Shown here: positions 1 through 11,557 of the stretch, one piece after another
Layout of the letters: the number at the start of each line of letters is the position of its first letter
Numbering within the stretch: position 1 is the stretch's first letter
Assembly (NCBI GenBank): GCA_029448655.1
Contig: JACCLO010000011.1
Location: forward strand, 2,852,001 to 2,916,000
DNA length: 64,000 bases
From: Wolfiporia cocos
Taxonomy: Eukaryota > Basidiomycota > Agaricomycetes > Polyporales > Phaeolaceae
Direction: 5' to 3'
Translations under genes and position numbers: made by a program
Notes under the pieces: model-generated
The model's input: only the letters and a program-made list of their open reading frames with translations
Told to the model about the DNA's origin: nothing
Database searches by the model: none

Positions 1-1391
1 CTGTATAGATCTCACTCCTCAAAACGTGTGCGCAATGATCGACGCTTTGCAAGAGGGATTATGCGATTACACGACGGACGAGCGCGGAGACGTTGGGTCA
101 TGGATTCGTGTCACTTGCGTAAAGGGCCTAGCGTCCTTCGCTGAGACTCTATTCGCAGTCTCGGGCCAATTACCCAATTTTGCGGAATATTTCCCTCCAT
201 CAAAGTATCACGATGCAATTGGGGGGATTCTAAAGCAGGGTGTAGAGAGGCTGGATAACGTCAGACAACAGACCGGAGAATGCTTTCTCCGGCTTTTGGC
301 CCTTCCACTTCCGGCGGTGGCCGACGCTGGAGCGTGGCGGATATGCGGCGATGATAAAATGAAAGGGCTGTTTCTCAGGTGAGATGCCTTGGCTATTGAG
401 ACGTGCTTTAGGTCAATATTTCGTACAGTGAGACGGTCGGATGGAATGAGGGCGAGAAGCTATTCCCGAAAGCAGTCAGACTGCTGGATATTCAGAGATA
501 CCGAGAGCAGGTACTAGGGGGCCTAGTGCTCAGCGCGAGTACGAAGACCGATAGCACGGTACGTAACTCGCTGCATTCGCGTGTAGACACCCCCCTGATT
601 AGCTTGGTGAAGCAACGCCCAGTGACAGCGGGTCTCATCGCGTACGCGCGCACATTACCTGCAACTCCGCCTGGGACTGGCTACAGCCTACATGGGCTTG
701 CGCAAGATCTCCTAGCACAAGCGCACCGCAACGTAACCTCGAACAATATAGTAGTCCCTGTGCTGCAAATGTTCAACATACTGCTGGAAGCGGACGTTTT
801 TGAATCATTACCGGGGGATCCCGTAGGGCTGCAAAGGTGCATAGCTCCATAGAGGGACATGTTGTGTTTGCATGCTGATGACGCGGGATCTTGAAAAGTC
901 TGCGCTCGCTGTTATCCCTTGTGACGAGGAATATCAGTCGATTGAAGAATCACCAGCGCATCATAATGTCTATGCGAATGTAGGTCAGCTCCTCTTATCA
1001 TTGCAAGTTCCACTTATATTGCTGTAGAGTCGTCTATTTGCTGCCCATGGCCCAATTGCGAAAAGAATGCCTTGCGCAGTTGACCAGCTTCCTCACCCAC
1101 CAATATCCCAAGGTGCATAGAACACAATATCCATTCAACACATCTCGCTGACAACCTGCACAGGTGCGGTCCGACACGGCAGAGCATCTGTACCTCATAC
1201 TGCAAAGCAAAGACCTGGGTTTCGAGACAGATGGCGCGGAGGACATTCTGCTCGAGACAGAGTGGCGAGTCCAATCCAGCAGTGACATTTCGGCCAGGAT
1301 GCTGACTTGACCGTCTAGGTCCTCAAATGATATGGAAACAGTGCTCGAAGCTGCGCAGCGATGCGTCCAGTTAATCTCTGTAGAGAGTTGA
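1..1391 (+). CDS. TBCD: tubulin-specific chaperone D (cofactor D), 3' part
   Basis: Cofactor D captures beta-tubulin and, with cofactors E and C, assembles alpha/beta-tubulin heterodimers in the cytosol. The reading frame is open from base 2, so the 5' part lies outside the window. Exons 2-378, 429-836, 899-979, 1028-1112, 1164-1261 and 1319-1391 join in frame to give the last ~373 residues. The cofactor D hallmark TTDERGDVGSWIR is near the start of the visible part, followed by the helical C-terminal domain (LRSLLSLVTRNISRLK, then RSDTAEHLYLILQ). Introns are 48-62 nt; the last one uses a weak GTGGCG donor, chosen because it keeps the frame. VMA2 follows on the same strand after 228 bp. Family assignment is firm; the final exon is less certain. 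Confidence 0.9.
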
Positions 1392-1619
1392 CGTATGCTT
1401 TACTGTGCTACTTAATTCGTGAACCAACCCGAACTGGAAATTAAGCTTGAGCCTGAATTCGACGTAGTGGTTTGGAGCACCTACCCAATGTAAGCGTGGG
1501 AATGAGTTGATGAGATCTGATCCAATTGCGTCAGGCGCTCGGGAGGCGTTACGCTACTGAACAGTCCGGAGTTGCTCTATACCACTTGCTGCTCTAACAC
1601 GCACCAAACGGCTGTCAGG

Positions 1620-3667
1620 ATGGTTGCAGACCCACGGATAAGTGACAGGGAGCTTGCAGCCATCAACGCTGCAGCCGTGACGCGCGAATACACGGTTCAG
1701 CCCCACTTGGGTGAGAAATCCAGCCCGATATGCACACGGGGAAGTGCTGAGGCTTGTGTTCAGACTACCGGACGGTTTCGGCCATTAACGGGTGTGTAAC
1801 GGGATCACAGCGCATGTTGAGCGTCACTGACGCGACGGCAGCCCACTGGTCGTGTTGGATAACGTCAAGGTAAGTTGCCTCAAGTAACGTGCAAGTCTGC
1901 CAGGCCCTCACGAGTTCGCTAGTTCCCCTCGTATAACGAGATTGTGCAGCTAACCCTTCCAGATGGAACGAAACGCGGAGGACAGGTGCTGGAAGTCCAG
2001 GGCAAGAAGGCGATCGTGCAGGTCTTCGAAGGAACGTCAGGAGTCGATGTTAAGGCTACACACGTTGAATTCACGGGAAGTAGCATGAAGCTGCCCGTCG
2101 CGGAAGATATGCTGGGCCGGATATTCAATGGATCAGGTCTACCAATTGACCAGGGTCCGAAGGTGTTTGCTGAGGACTACCTGGACATTAACGGTTCGGT
2201 TCATGCGTGCATCATGTCCACTCATGCGCTCTGACCTCGCGTCTCAGGCTCACCTATCAACCCATACTCCCGCATATACCCTGAAGAGATGATCCAAACT
2301 GGTATCTCGACCATCGACACCATGAACTCTATCGCGCGTGGACAGAAGATTCCTATCTTCTCTGCCGCCGGTCTTCCACACAACGAAGTATGCTGTGTCA
2401 GCCACGAGGAACCAACTGCTATGCCCTAACACTTTCTGCGATAGATTGCGGCTCAAATCGTGCGACAAGCCGGCCTCGTCAAACGCCCGACGAAAGACGT
2501 CCATGACGGACACGAGGACAATTTCTCCGTGGTTTTCGCTGCAATGGGTGTCAACATGGAGACGGCACGCTTCTTCAAGCAAGACTTCGAGGAGAACGGC
2601 AGTCTGGACCGTGTGACGCTGTTCCTGAATTTGGCGAACGACCCTACGATTGAGCGCATTATCACGCCACGTCTTGCACTCACGACGGCGGAGTACTACG
2701 CATACCAGCTGGAGAAGCATGTGCTGGTTATCTTGACTGACATGTCGTCATATGCGGACGCGCTGCGCGAGGCAAGCATCTAGCGCTTTCGCGTATTATT
2801 GTGTGAGTTGACATGCGCGCCCGGGTCAGGTTTCCGCCGCGCGCGAGGAGGTGCCGGGTCGTCGTGGATATCCAGGGTACATGTACACGGACTTGTCCAC
2901 TATCTACGAGCGTGCAGGGCGCGTGCAGGGCCGCAATGGCTCCATTACACAGATACCCATCCTCACGATGCCAAACGACGGTGAGTATAGCCTATGTGGA
3001 CGTCCAACACGAGGCGATCTTTCTGCTTACTGTTTCATAGATATCACCCATCCGATTCCTGACCTGACCGGCTACATCACGGAGGGCCAGATTTTCGTCG
3101 ATCGGCAGCTGCACAATAGGCAAATCTACCCGCCCATCAACGTGCTGCCGTCCCTGTCGCGGCTCATGAAGAGCGCCATCGGCGAGAAATTGACGCGCAA
3201 GGATCATGGAGACGTCTCGAACCAGCTCGTGCGTGCAGTGCTCATCTCCGAAGTCATCGTATCTGACTCCGTGCGCTAGTATGCCAAGTATGCGATTGGC
3301 CGCGACGCTGCCGCTATGAAGGCAGTCGTGGGCGAGGAAGCCCTGTCACCTGAGGACAAGCTAGCTCTGGAATTCCTGGACAAATTTGAGAGGCAGTTCG
3401 TAGGGCAAGGTATGTTCGCCGATGCAGGCTATTCAATGTTCCCGCCAATGCGATGGCGGCACTGACACCGCTACAGGCCCCTACGAGTCGCGAACCATCT
3501 TCGAGTCCCTCGACCTTGCCTGGAGCCTGCTGCGCATCTTCCCGAAAGAGCAGCTCAACCGCATCAATCCCAAGATCATTGCCGAGTTCTACGGGCGCAA
3601 GGCGAAGAAGCCCACGGAGGACGCGCAGGCTCCTGACGCAGCGGAGGAGAACCTGATCGATGTCTAA
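1620..3667 (+). CDS. VMA2: V-type proton ATPase subunit B
   Basis: Non-catalytic B subunit of the V1 head of the vacuolar proton pump; it alternates with subunit A in the hexamer and acidifies vacuole and endosomes. Ten exons: 1620-1710, 1764-1791, 1842-1869, 1923-2193, 2248-2387, 2445-2771, 2830-2980, 3041-3228, 3280-3409, 3477-3667, giving 514 residues, the usual family length. The sequence is strongly conserved throughout, for example [20 protein letters not shown], the nucleotide-pocket region [10 protein letters not shown], and [18 protein letters not shown]. The ATG at 1620 gives the expected [20 protein letters not shown] start. The intron at 2772-2829 has a GC donor (GAG|GCAAGC). Two 28-nt exons sit near the 5' end. 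No damage is seen, so the gene should be functional. Confidence 0.97.
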
Positions 3668-5814
3668 CGCTGAACGCTAGCGAAAATGAAGGACGCTTTC
3701 ACGACGTATGTACATTTTCCATTGTAGCTTCCGGAACAATACCACGACCTTGCATGACGCAGCCGCATGGGCATCTCCATGGAGGTGAATATAACATCTG
3801 TGCTCACGCTCATTCGAGTGCTGCGTGACGTCAAATGGGGTGTCGCGACGGACCCATGCATAACAGGAACACGTCTATATGGAACTCTGCAACATGTTAT
3901 CCACTGCACACACCTACTGCAGGAGGTGCCCCAGCCACACTGCACTGCACCGATAGGAAGCCTCGCATACAGGCTCGCGGAGTGGGAGCAGTGGGTTCGA
4001 ACAATGAGTTTTGAGCGAATCGCACCGCGCGGGATCGTCGGCTGCCTTTGTGGGTTCCTAGAGTGGAACGGTCGCCGCCTGGAGGACCGGGGACACTATA
4101 TACGAGGGCAGCCACCAGACCACGGGCGTGCCCACTCTACATGACGTGATAGAACGGGGAAGACACTTACTGCTGCTACATAGCGCCGCGTCGTGAGAGC
4201 CGCCCGGGACCCACAGGGAAGGTGTGGTCCAACGGTGCACCGAGATAAGCGGGAGCTTGGCCTCGCAGTCCTGTGCCCTCCGGAACACTAAGCTGGAATG
4301 CTATAGCTTGTCCGGAGGAGGGTGCCTGCTCAACACGCACAGTGGCGCGGGCCGTGCGGCACTGCGTCAAGAAAATGTGTATCGGGATGGATCAAACAGC
4401 TCGAGCGGGTCACAAGCACAAGCACCAGCATAAATCGAGACTCGACGCAGCAGCGACTGTCTCCGCGATGCTTATCCATCATCTCTATTGCTCCCGATCG
4501 CCATTCATATGTGGATAGGAGGTCTGCGGCAGAGGGTACGTCGCGTCCAGTGCGAGCACGCATTGAGTCTTGGTGCATGTAGCGGGGTCTGGAATGGGAG
4601 AGGGGAGGATATGGCAGGGGTACTTGCGTTACGAGACGCGGAAGGAAGAGGGGAAGCTGGAAGAAATGGGTGGCGGCTGTGGGAGTGGCCGCGCGGGGAA
4701 ACTGTACCCTGCAATGGAGATGCGGCTAGTACACATGCATGACAGGAGTGATGGCCTTGTGACGGGGCTGATGCGGGGGAAGCGTTCTCTCCGCACTATT
4801 ATGCAGGACAAGGCGACGACAGATATCGGGCTAGGGCCAGTGATGCATCGGTTGTATCGGGCGCGGGTGATCCTGCGTGGGGACAAGGGCAGATGCGGTC
4901 TGCCAACGGTGCACAGACCGGGAGGCTGCTACTCCGCAGACAAGCAACTGAGGTGCCGGCGCCAGGGGCGCGTTATCAGCGTTGACCACGCCGAGCGGCC
5001 GTTGCAACGACACTGGCATTCGGTGTTCGCCAGGAGTGAGGGTGAAGGCCGCAGCGCCACGCCCCTCGTGAATGGCGCAGCTAACCGACGGGCAAGCGGC
5101 CTGGCCGCCGACTTCTGGCCTGCAAAGCGTGTCGAGCGCCGTGGTGAGCCAAGTGCAGCAGCCGGCTGGGGCGGAGGCGCCGGTGCTGAGAGCCTCGTGT
5201 CCGAGGCCGAGCGGAACGAGCCGCACGCAGTGGATATACCCTCAAGCGCGGCGCGGCTCGCCGCGTGCGCAGGTGATCTGGCCGGGTGCGGGTATGGAAG
5301 CTAGGGCCCGTGCGAGCCGGCGGGCAACGAGGCGGGGGCGAGCGTACCTGGCGCGGTGGGCGCTGCGGGGCAACAGCGGACTGACAAAGCAAGCGTGCGG
5401 CCCACTGCGCCCGCGGGTTCTGAGAGCCGGTCGGTTACGTATTGCGGGAAGAGGACGCGGGGGACAGAAAACGGCCGGGAGCGAGAACGTGGCAGCGGTG
5501 CTGCACGAGCGTGCGAAGGGCCGGACGGAGATTGGAGGGGGTGATCCGCTCGCGAGGCGGGCTGCAGCGACGACGACGGGGCGAGCAGGCCGCGAGGTGC
5601 GCATCAGCGCGTCGCTGCCGGTGCGCGCTGCCGGCAGGAGGCTGCGGGACACGCGCTGGACGGCGTGGGCGGCATGAGCTGGGAGGAAAGAAAAAAGACG
5701 GGCGCCTGTGCTGGGGCACCGCGGGCGAGGCGACATGCCACCATCATGCAGGGCCATGTGTTGCCCTCCCTAAATATGTATGCGCTCTCTCTCCCTCCCC
5801 ATCACCATCCCCCC
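3668..5814. other. gene-free interval upstream of the TCP11-like gene
   Basis: About 2.1 kb without a supportable gene. Several long open frames occur from 4570 onward on both strands, but they overlap each other, are Arg/Gly/Ala-rich and match no family, so they look like by-products of high GC. From roughly 4560 to 5740 the + strand is markedly G-rich and purine-rich; immediately after, in the first TCP11 exon, it becomes C-rich. A TAAATATG stretch at 5771-5778 might be a TATA element for the downstream gene. Nothing else was recognised. Confidence 0.6.
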
Positions 5815-8184
5815 ATGGACGACCTCGCCCATGAGTCCCTCTCCATCCACGACCTGAGCCGCAAGCGCAAGGCTGCCCAGGACGACCGCCCCGTCCAGGA
5901 CGCCCCGCCCCCCGCCGACGACGCCCGCGCCTTCGACCCCGCCGCCACCCCCCGCGGCCCGATCAAGCAGCAGGACCACCGCGCCCTCCTCGCCGCCCAC
6001 CCCGTCGCCGCCTGGCCACAGCCCCCGCCCGCCCCGCCCCCCGAGCAGCCCAGGGAGGGCCCCTCGCGCCCGAAGCGGCCCCGCATCGAGATACCCCACG
6101 CCGCGCCCTGCCCCCGCCGCCCCCGCCCGCCCCGCGGCCTCTACCGCCATGCGGTGCCCTCCCCGCGCAGGTGCGCGCGCCGCCCCCGCGAGACCCGCGA
6201 CACGGGCATCGTCTCCGCCACAGAGCCCGGCCCCAGCAGGGGCTCCCTCCTGCGCGTGAGCAGCGTCCCCTCCACCCCCCGCGCCTCCGCGTCCCTCCCC
6301 ATCACGCCCCTCGAGCCCTTCGCGGCGCATATACCCCCGCTCCAGCCCCCCATCAACCGGGAGACGCTCAAGGAACTCAACCCCCAGGCGATCTTCCGCA
6401 ACCCGCAACTTCGTTCGTCCTCCCCATATCGCTCCCCGCGCTAACCCGTGTCTTATCTCCTCCCGTGCATACACAGGTCACGACTTGCTCTTTGACCCCG
6501 GGCTGCAGTTCCGGCCGACGTCTAGCCGCCGCAAGCGCGAAGCCGCCGACGCCTATTGGCTCGCCGTCCTCCGCGAGCTCGAGTGCGGCTGCACATGCTC
6601 CACCGTCGACGCGCACGGCCGCCCGTGCGAGCGCGTCTGCGTCTGCGGCTCCGTGCCCAAGCCGACGACGCGTCCGCTGTATGCGCACACGCCCGACGGG
6701 CGCATCACCGTGCGTGTCCCGTCGCGCATCCGCCCGCTCCTGCTCGAGCTCCGCGAGGTGCTGGTGTCCATCATCCAGCCCGTCATGTCGCGCACGACCG
6801 GCCTGTACGTGAACCCGCCCCCGCTGCACCCGCAGTTCCAGCAAAATGAAGAGCACGTCGCTCTCCTCCGCTCCGTCCTCGACGCCGAGCTCATCCAGCA
6901 GGAGATGGACCACAACCTGTTTGACCCCTCGAGCGTCTTCCAGACAATCGGCAACATCATCCGCTGTCACTGCGCACCCATGCGCGACAGTTCCGTCGCG
7001 CAGATGGTCGAGCTCGCAAAGCAGTGCGCGCCCGGTGCCGGCGGCAACAAGGTCGACGCGGTCCGCGCCATCCGTCTGTGCTTCGAGATCATGGAACTCA
7101 TGAAGCTGGTAAGTGTGGCGCCACTTGAGGATCCGCATACGATTCTGAGACCGCAACACAGGACATCGCGAATCACCAACTCCAGACGCTGCGCCCATAC
7201 CTGATGCAGAGCGCCTCGCAGTACGAGCTCAAGACGTTCCGCGAGGGCCGGCAAAAAGGTCAGCTGTCGCTCGACGGCACCCGCGAGTGGCTGCAGTCCG
7301 CGCATCGCGAGCTCGCCTGCGGCCAGCGCCCGCTCCCGGGCTGCGCCGACTTCACAAAACTCCCCCAGCGGACACAGATCGAGCTCGCTGTCACGAGCGC
7401 GCTTGTTGATCTCGTGTTCGATCCTCCGTCCCCTACCTCTTCCCCCTCATCTCCATCTGCCCCCGCCCCCACCCCCTCGGCCGCAACGCCGGCAACGCCT
7501 CTCCCCCCGAGCCCAAGCACACGAACGGGCTTCCCGGAGACGCTCTATCTCGACCACGCGCGCCTTGCCACGCTTGCAACCGACGCGGCCGACTTCACCG
7601 CGCTCTACATGCTCCTCATGCTCTTCCGCCAGCTCAGCCTCTCCCCCGCTGCGTCTGTCACGCCCGTCGCGGCCCCGCGGACAGAGGAGCTCGCCACGCT
7701 CAAGCGCGAGCTCTGGGAGATCGGCCCGCCGCACCTCGGCGCGTGCTTCCGCCACACGCAGTCTGCGCAGGACGAGCGCTGGCAGCGCGAGCTGAGCGAC
7801 GTCCTCCTGCAGGTCGCGCGGCGCGCGCACGAGCGTGCGGCGCCCGGCGTGGCGGACAAGGGCCTGGACGAGGGCCTCGTGAAGCTCGCGGGCAGCTGGG
7901 CGCAGACGAACCTGCGCGCGGACGCGCCGCTCGCCGCGCTCATGCGCCGGCGCGTGCGCGACCAGGTGCGCGCGGCGACGGTGCAGCGCGTCGTGCCCCC
8001 CAAGGGCGACGCGCCGGAGGCGGAGATGGGCAGCGGGCTCGAGCCGCTCGCGCCCGAGGTCCAGCACCTCGCGGACCGCATCGCGAAGCTCGCCGCGGTG
8101 CATCTGAACGTGTACGGCACGCTCTACCTGCAGCCCGGCTTTATGGCGGACTGGAGCGGAGGCGCCCCGACGCGTGCAGCGTAG
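5815..8184 (+). CDS. TCP11 / SOK1-like protein
   Basis: Member of the T-complex 11 family; yeast Sok1 acts in the cAMP/protein kinase A pathway, but the biochemical role of the family is unclear. Three exons, 5815-6412, 6477-7108 and 7162-8184, give about 750 residues. The first ~165 residues are disordered, rich in Pro/Arg/Ala, with possible nuclear signals (LSRKRKAAQ, RPKRPRIEI). The family signature starts near residue 180: RETLKELNPQAIFRNPQLRH, then LLFDPGLQFRPT, a Cys-rich stretch CGCTCSTVDAHGRPCERVCVC, and the helical TCP11 domain to the C-terminus. The start at 5815 (MDDLAHESLSIHDL) is preferred because the upstream in-frame ATGs at 5665, 5746 and 5776 add only low-complexity sequence. 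The coding sequence is extremely C-rich on the + strand. Confidence 0.88.
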
Positions 8185-8208
8185 TGTGGTGTGGTGTGGT
8201 GTGGTGTG
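8184..8208. repeat. GTGTG simple repeat
   Basis: Five perfect GTGTG units directly after the TCP11-like stop codon, in the presumed 3' UTR. The following bases continue as a GT-rich tail. No function can be inferred. Confidence 0.9.
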
Positions 8209-10529
8209 CCGACGGCGGTGGATGCGCGAAGATACTTTACGTACGTACATACCAGTACTCTTGATACTCTTTTCTCTCCTCATTTTGTGGATCCCTTCGT
8301 ACCTCTATGAAGCCGACGACGGAATGTAAATACTCGTACTCGTATACCTACAACAAACAATAATCAAGGGGATGTGGCGTAATCACGCATGTTCTTTCTG
8401 CGTTCAGAATAGTCGGCATAGCGGCAAATGCATATATCGGTGAGATCGTGCCTTGTACTGTTATATGGTGTAGTACGCCCCGAGCTAGGTAGATGGTGCA
8501 TTCCACCCTCTCACCATTTGGATTTGGGGAAGGTCTCCTACCTCGTCACACAAGCCTAAGAAGCATCACGGTCTTGTACACGCTTGCGTGGAATCTTTAG
8601 GCGTGTGGCCGTCATAATACGATCATTATAGCATCGTAGCTAGATACCTTAATGCAGATTGATACCTTAATGCAGATAGACTACAAAATCAGCACTACCT
8701 CATGGATTCTTCATTCTCTGCATCACGATCATTATGTAAGGACGTCTTTCACCGTCCCGAGTCACTCTGTAGTACAGCAGGAAGATTACTAACGACGTTA
8801 TCACAGCCTCAAGTTGGCACGTACCTCATTCACTCCCCCGCCGCGGAGGAATATCAATACCCATAATCTCCAGTAGACTGCCCCATATATCAGCTTGTAC
8901 TTCCCAGATTCCAAAATGTGCACGCGTCCGGCACCCACGCAAAGGCAGGAACTGGACACGATCTACCAAGGACGTCTAATCCATGAGAACGATATCGATC
9001 CATGTGCTTATCTCAACCCCTGTTGTGTGACATTGTTGCATGACCGACAAGAGTGCCGTGATAAGATGTATTCTGCGGAACGGAGGAGCAGCTACGACCC
9101 TCCGACGTTCGGGGTCCTTCGGGTCCAGCAGAAAAATCTCTCCATTTCGCCAGTGACGCCGCATATGAGATCGGGCACTGAATTGAATGCAGAATTGGGG
9201 GCGTCTTAATGAGACGGGCCAGAGCCTGCGATAATGGCACCATTAGGCATCAGGTGTAAGAGTTCACTGTCAGCATGCGAGTTTGCGATCACCTTCCATT
9301 GCGAGAGCTTCTCTAGGAAGCATGTAGTACATCGTGCGAGGCCAGATGCTTTATAATCATTCATCTGACACTTGGAGCGTAGGCGAAGGACCAGGACAGC
9401 CCCAAATTAATACATTTGGTGCAGAGGGTTAGCATATATGAATTCAAGCATAGTGAGACAAAAGACTGTGGCCAGTGACATGACCAGAAACGATACGCAC
9501 CTTCCGTTGTCGTACAAGAGCGTAATGAATTCGGACATTGCCAGCGCAATCGTAGAGGCGAACGACTGGGCATCCGTTCATCTGCTCGTCCCCAGCACAT
9601 TACAGAGTCTCAAACACTTCCCGAAAAACGACGGAGCTGCGAGAAAGGAGTAATCGGTCTACGCGGAGTGCACACTGCATTGCACGATCAACGCGACACT
9701 CCTATCTGGAAATCAAATCCTGCGTCCGGGTCCAGTGTGTCTCCACTTCGCGGTCGCTCTCGCGACGGTCCTTCCCCAATAGTGTGTTCACGAAGAGCGT
9801 GAGGTTGGTGCGTGTATCGTACTTGAAGATGTGTCAGATGCAGCCTGAGTTAATGCGACTGACCCGATAAGAGGAGGCCAGCACTGAGCGGACGACTAAA
9901 TACAACCGGCGCCAGAATCCCATCATTGTCATTGTCATTCGATTGATGATCGGATCGGCCCCGCACATAATACTCTCAGAGGGAATAGTACTCTAGTGGA
10001 ACCAGCTCGAGCAGTGCAACAGGTACTTGGGACTCCCTAACTTCACGGCTGCATGCACCCACAAGCACGTGTAAGATGGGTTGCGCAACTGCGGCGAACA
10101 GAAGCTCGGAAATGTGCCATAGAAACCCTTATCCTTAGCGATTTGATCCATACTATAGGAGCTCGGGGGCTTAGCACGCCGCAAAGTCCATATTTCATAT
10201 TGTCTAGTAGCAACTTCATTCATTTTCAGGACAATATCCCTATGCCATGAGTGTGGCCGGTCAGTCTTTCCTTCAGGCTCACGTATGAATCGCATTTAAG
10301 TTAAGAGACATTTCACATTATAAGAGAGTCTATGAGGAGGGAGCTTGCATCACGCCGCAGTTGACAATAGCAGCAGAGCACTCGCGGACGACGTGCGGTG
10401 AGAAGGATGTCTGCTCCGGTTGCTTGAGCACGACTTTCCTAATTTGGGAGCACGGACCGCCGGGCTTATATGGTTGGCGGCAGTGCTCTAAGCTCGCAAC
10501 GCAGGTTAAGATTGAGATGACCACAAACC
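8209..10529. other. gene-free interval
   Basis: About 2.3 kb of AT-richer DNA with no supportable gene. Short open frames (for example 8895-9209 on the + strand) show no family features. On the minus strand around 9350-9850 there are short coding-like patches with hydrophobic runs, but stops break every frame and no start or splice pattern holds, so at most this is a decayed gene. Confidence 0.55.
8643..8678. repeat. 18-bp tandem duplication
   Basis: GATACCTTAATGCAGAT followed by one base is present twice head to tail, 8643-8660 and 8661-8678, differing only at the last base. It lies in the gene-free interval and is probably a recent slippage event. Confidence 0.9.
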
Positions 10530-11557
10530 ATGTCGAGCTCGCCAACGCCAACGACGCCCGCGACAGGGACACCACCCATTCCGAGCAGCACTGCCTCCGA
10601 GTCTGCACCCGCACCGAACTCTAGCACCAGCAACGCCAACTCCGGATCCCACACGACCCCATCGTCGCTGTATTTGTACGTGGTGTGCACATGCTGTGTG
10701 CCCTCCCCTATCCTCTACTCTCCAGTGTTGACTGACTGTTCGTGCCCCTCATGACTGCGCAATCGTCCTACTCAACAACTAGGTTCACCTTCCTCGCGAC
10801 CCTCTTCCTCCTCCTCTTCGTCTCGGGCGCAATCGTCCTCCGCTCCTTCATCCTCCGCAGGCGCTTCCGCAGGAGAATCGAGGAGGCAATAGCTGCAGGC
10901 GTGGTGCTCGCCCCGCAGAACGCAGGCTCGTCACGCAGCTATAGGAAGCTCGAGAAACCGAAGCTGTGGGATGCGTTGCTCGCGCCCGCGGCGGACGACG
11001 CATGGAGGAGCATCATGGTCAGTGGGCAGCGCGTCCGTCGCAGATCCCTGCTAACGAAGTACTTGTACCCTGAATACGGCCTAATGCGGCTCCTGCAGCC
11101 AGTCGCCGCGAAGACAAGCTTCCTGCCAAGCCCGGGCGCAGGGAGCGGTTCGCCCGATCCAGCGTCTACGGCTTCACCCCTGCAGTCCGCGACAACGCCC
11201 TCCCGCTCGCTCCTCCGCCCGTTCGTACGCCGGCGTACGACCACACCCCCTTCTCAGCCCCTCACGCCCGTCCCGACCACCCCGCAACCACAGTCAGAGT
11301 CGGTCCCCATGGATCTGATGGCGACGTCGTCCGCAGTCCAGGTCACTGTGCTGATTCAGATGCCCAATCCACACCGCCCGGCACGAACTATGGATATCAC
11401 AGACCAAATGACCTCGTCGCTCAAGGGCAAGAAGCGCAGTTCGTACTGGGAAGATGAGGAAGAGGAGGAGGGCGTGCCCGACGTCGTCCTTGGCGTCGCG
11501 CAGGCTTCCTGCAATGGCCCCATCAGCAGCGCCACCGGCAGGCGCGAATCCCAGTGA
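10530..11557 (+). CDS. small fungal single-pass membrane protein, function unknown
   Basis: Two exons, 10530-10675 and 10783-11557, split by a 107-nt intron, give about 306 residues. The N-terminus (~48 residues) is Ser/Thr/Pro-rich. One clear membrane helix follows at residues 50-73 (FTFLATLFLLLFVSGAIVLR), then a basic patch RRRFRRRIEEA, which predicts a cytosolic tail. The tail has a conserved-looking block (KLEKPKLWDALLAP), a long low-complexity stretch, then VQVTVLIQMPNPHRP and a final acidic segment leading to VPDVVLGVAQ. This architecture resembles proteins widespread in mushroom-forming fungi annotated only as hypothetical. The last ~15 residues could instead belong to an unmodelled splice product. 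No enzymatic motif is visible. Confidence 0.72.

Noticed and set aside
3940..4040. tRNA-like GGGTTCGAAC string
   Set aside because: No acceptor stem or anticodon arm could be paired around it.
4570..5757. Long open frames on both strands upstream of the TCP11-like gene
   Set aside because: They overlap in several frames, are Arg/Gly/Ala-rich and have no domain or splice pattern; GC bias explains them.
9350..9860. Minus-strand coding-like patches
   Set aside because: Stops in all frames and no consistent splice sites; no family recognised.
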